A DNA stretch of 64,000 nucleotides from an uncultured Prevotellaceae bacterium. GTDB lineage: Bacteria; Bacteroidota; Bacteroidia; Bacteroidales; Bacteroidaceae. The first letter of the stretch is position 1. Every line of letters begins with the position of its first letter. This document shows positions 62,053-64,000 of this stretch, piece after piece. Under the pieces are notes generated by a model. It saw only the letters and a list, made by a program, of their open reading frames with translations, did no database searches and was not told the origin of the DNA. The stretch spans positions 1-64,000 of the forward strand of contig ONSH01000001.1 of the NCBI GenBank assembly GCA_900320435.1, read 5' to 3'. The translations under genes were made by a program, and so were the position numbers.

Positions 62053-63117
62053 TTACTCGGAAATGAGCATAATGGTGGAACGGTTCTTCTCGTACACAGC
62101 TTCAGGGAAGGGCTGAACGGAAGCGCCTTCATCGAAGGTGGAGATACGATCCTCGCTGATGCCCTCGGCAATCAAAGCCTCCTTTACAGCGATAGCACGA
62201 TGGCTGGCCAGCCAAGCGTTACGACGGGCGGTACCCGTGTTCTTGTCGGCATAACCGAAGATGGTCACCTTCTTGTCGCTGTGCTGCTTCATGTAGTCGG
62301 CACACTGCTTGATGGAAGCCTGAGAAGCCTCGTTCAAATCCGTCTTGTTGATGGTGAAGAAGCAAGTATAGATGGGCAGAGACTGAGGAACTTCAACCAC
62401 CTGCTTAACAACTGTGGTGTCACGACGAGTGATGTAGTTGGTGTAGCTCTCGGTAGAATAGTACTTAGCGGTCTTGCGCTGAGTGCCGAAATACTTACGG
62501 ATACCGACCTGAAGGTCAACCAACTTTTCCATCTTGGTGTAGGGATCACGATTGCAATCCATATCGTCGGTCATCATGCCATAGCTGGCGTCAACCAGGA
62601 AAGCCCAGCTGCGCTTCAGCATCAGCTCATACTGGAAACCAGCCCTGAAGCCGTAAGAATAATTGTGATCGTCAACGGGCTGGCGCAAGTAGGTGAAACC
62701 GGCAACGGCACCGCCATAAACATAGAAGTGGTGCTTACGGTCAGCCTTGTAACCGCCGATGGTGTTGGTCAGATCCCAATACATCTTTAACGTGCTGGTC
62801 ATCAAGTTCAGACCGGCATACTCACCACTGTTCAGGAACGAACCGACGCGACGATACTGGCCGTCCAGAGCCAGACTGATGTAAGGATTGAAGCGATAAC
62901 CAAATTCCAGAGTTCCGACTCCTCCGAGGTTGTCATCAAACGTACCGAAACCGAGGTTGTCATTTTCGCCATGGTAAACACCACCCATAAGACTCATGAA
63001 CCATGCGCTTTTGGGGGCCACATACACATTCTCGTTCTTCACCGTAACAACGGTATCCTCTGCAAACGTTGCCACAGACATGGCCATTGCTGCAAGGAAA
63101 ACAAAAATTTTCTTCAT
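62053..63117 (-). CDS. OmpA-family outer-membrane protein
   Basis: A 354-residue protein: signal peptide about 1-19 (ATFA), a barrel domain (about 30-220, SAWFMSLMGGVYHGENDNLG), a linker with repeated TVVKQV, and an OmpA C-terminal domain (about 245-354) with FTINKTDLNEASQASIKQCADY, VTIFGYADKNTGTARRNAW and SHRAIAVKEALIAEGISEDRI; the Asp and Arg that bind peptidoglycan are present in YADKNTGTARRN. It is the first of two tandem paralogues with a -7 box upstream. Confidence 0.9.
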   Translation of the reverse strand: MKKIFVFLAAMAMSVATFAEDTVVTVKNENVYVAPKSAWFMSLMGGVYHGENDNLGFGTFDDNLGGVGTLEFGYRFNPYISLALDGQYRRVGSFLNSGEYAGLNLMTSTLKMYWDLTNTIGGYKADRKHHFYVYGGAVAGFTYLRQPVDDHNYSYGFRAGFQYELMLKRSWAFLVDASYGMMTDDMDCNRDPYTKMEKLVDLQVGIRKYFGTQRKTAKYYSTESYTNYITRRDTTVVKQVVEVPQSLPIYTCFFTINKTDLNEASQASIKQCADYMKQHSDKKVTIFGYADKNTGTARRNAWLASHRAIAVKEALIAEGISEDRISTFDEGASVQPFPEAVYEKNRSTIMLISE

Positions 63118-63169
63118 ATGGTTAAAAATTATAAAATAAAAATTTCGATTTTATTCACTTTTTCGTGTG

Positions 63170-63177
63170 CAAAGGTA
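63170..63177 (-). promoter_or_regulatory. -7 box of the tandem OmpA operon
   Basis: TACCTTTG on the minus strand, 53 nt before the ATG. The region is very AT-rich, and no -33 element was clear. Confidence 0.6.
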
Positions 63178-63302
63178 CAACAATTTCTTGTATTATATAT
63201 AAAAAAACTTAAAAAAAATAAGGCTTGCACAATAAATTACTACAAATAATACCCAAAAAGGCACACATGTTCAATTATTACGGTAAAAACTGGCGCAATA
63301 AT

Positions 63303-64000
63303 TCACCTGACATCAAAGTATTTGGCGTTGGGATGCCCTATATAGAATCCGGCTACGGAAGATTGCGGATACATTGCACCGTTTTCCGTAAGTCGAATGC
63401 CGATGCTGCTAATATCCAGCAAGTCTTCCAGAAGGAAGATTGTACGCTGGTCAGGCAAAACCGGGTAGCCCACTGCCGGACGGATTCCACCCCATCCTGC
63501 AGCGCGCAATTCCTGGGTAAGAGACTCCGCAGCCGCCTCTGCAAGGCGGTCGCCAAGCGTCTGAAGAAGGAGACATTTGTACGGGTCATTATCTTCTTTC
63601 TTAAGCATTTCCAACGTTTGAATAAAGTTGTTATTTACAGCAACAGCAAACGCACCCACGACATCGTCCTGATCGACGAAGTCACAAAGCGACAAGCGCT
63701 CGCCATCCTTCTGTCGAGGCGTTGGGATCACGACTTCATGACCCGCATCCGTAAACAGACGGATGCCATCGTCCTCTCCCCTCGCCTTACAAAACATCTG
63801 CACGGCTTCCACGCCAAAGCCATCATCGGCATAGCTCTCCAACAGATTCAAAGCATCGCGCCGCAACTCTTCAGCCTCTGCACTGCCATTCTTCACCATC
63901 CAGGCATGATAGAAATAGCGCCAATCAATCAAAGGAACGAGAGTGGCAACCGAAAGAGGTTCATGGCACCTCTCACCCATGAACGGAGGCACACGTTTGG
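63303..64000 (-). CDS. Cobalamin-dependent methionine synthase activation domain, C-terminal part
   Basis: The frame is open to the window edge, so the gene starts beyond it. The visible part matches the MetH activation domain: LVPLIDWRYFYHAWMVKNG at the start, AGWGGIRPAVGYPVLPDQR, LTENGAMYPQSSVAGFYIGHP and AKYFDV at the end. This domain binds S-adenosylmethionine and, with flavodoxin, reactivates oxidised cob(II)alamin. It may be the end of a full-length MetH of about 1,200 residues or a separate activation protein; the window does not decide. No cobalamin riboswitch is visible here because the 5' end is missing. Confidence 0.88.
   Translation of the reverse strand, partial: KRVPPFMGERCHEPLSVATLVPLIDWRYFYHAWMVKNGSAEAEELRRDALNLLESYADDGFGVEAVQMFCKARGEDDGIRLFTDAGHEVVIPTPRQKDGERLSLCDFVDQDDVVGAFAVAVNNNFIQTLEMLKKEDNDPYKCLLLQTLGDRLAEAAAESLTQELRAAGWGGIRPAVGYPVLPDQRTIFLLEDLLDISSIGIRLTENGAMYPQSSVAGFYIGHPNAKYFDVR

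Noticed and set aside
1..64000. tRNA or rRNA genes
   Set aside because: I scanned intergenic regions for T-loop-like sequences and cloverleaf patterns and found none convincing. A dedicated tRNA search would be decisive.

Overview
This window looks like a chromosomal segment from a member of the Bacteroidales, most likely Prevotellaceae. The reasons are: promoters of the Bacteroidota type (-7 box TAnnTTTG, often with a TTTG about 19-20 nt upstream) in front of many genes and almost no Shine-Dalgarno dependence; Rho with a long disordered insertion; RprXY; an EF-G2-type EF-G paralogue; GGGtGRT protein with its Fe-S scaffold partner; BACON, DUF4827, DUF4836, DUF4923 and DUF4105 proteins; and moderately high GC. 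The genus cannot be fixed from the sequence alone. The window is mostly core chromosome, with little accessory DNA and no complete insertion sequence, prophage, CRISPR array, tRNA or rRNA gene that I could find.

Layout. 0-1.1 kb: the 5' end of a DnaQ-like exonuclease gene and a PIN toxin/antitoxin pair, each transcribed leftward from a copy of the same roughly 125-bp promoter unit. 1.1-7.5 kb: lptD, rho, mtaB and a tiny cysteine-rich lipoprotein. 7.5-12.8 kb: an SLC13 transporter, rpsF-rpsR-rplI, a small membrane protein and the rprX-rprY two-component pair. 12.9-18 kb: the EF-G2-like gene and the nrnA-DUF4827-hemW operon. 18.1-26.5 kb: an ECF sigma factor, the operon exonuclease-rlmI-rsmE-DUF4836, ftsK-lolA and a HAD phosphatase. 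26.5-27.3 kb: an unusual gene-free region with nested inverted repeats, a GC-rich hairpin block and two short tandem arrays.

27.3-40.4 kb: a Cthe_2159-like carbohydrate-binding protein, an AraC regulator, rpsA, a four-gene sigma operon (secreted CTD-like peptide, ECF sigma, probable anti-sigma, CpxP/Spy-like protein), mazG, valS, a DUF4923 protein and an exo-rhamnogalacturonan-lyase-family protein. 40.4-51.3 kb, all leftward: a BACON lipoprotein, then the series DUF4105 - phosphatase-like pseudoenzyme - secA - ABC-F - TlpA. 51.4-58 kb: an envelope operon (FadL-like OMP, lptC, CNNM/CorC-type protein, ppiD, MFS). 58-64 kb: the GGGtGRT/Fe-S scaffold pair, smpB with a DMP19-family gene, two tandem OmpA-family genes and the C-terminal part of a MetH activation domain.

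Common themes are outer-membrane biogenesis (LptD, LptC, LolA, SecA, PpiD, OmpA) and translation (S1, S6, S18, L9, ValS, EF-G2, SmpB, RsmE, RlmI, MtaB). The most interesting points are the EF-G paralogue that has lost the catalytic histidine, the sigma operon led by a stand-alone sorting-domain-like peptide, the GGGtGRT/scaffold pair, the phosphatase family member that has lost nearly all its metal ligands, an ABC-F protein whose first ATPase domain lacks its helical subdomain, the duplicated promoter around the toxin locus, and a recurrent placement of -7 boxes 4-9 nt before start codons, which suggests leaderless mRNAs.
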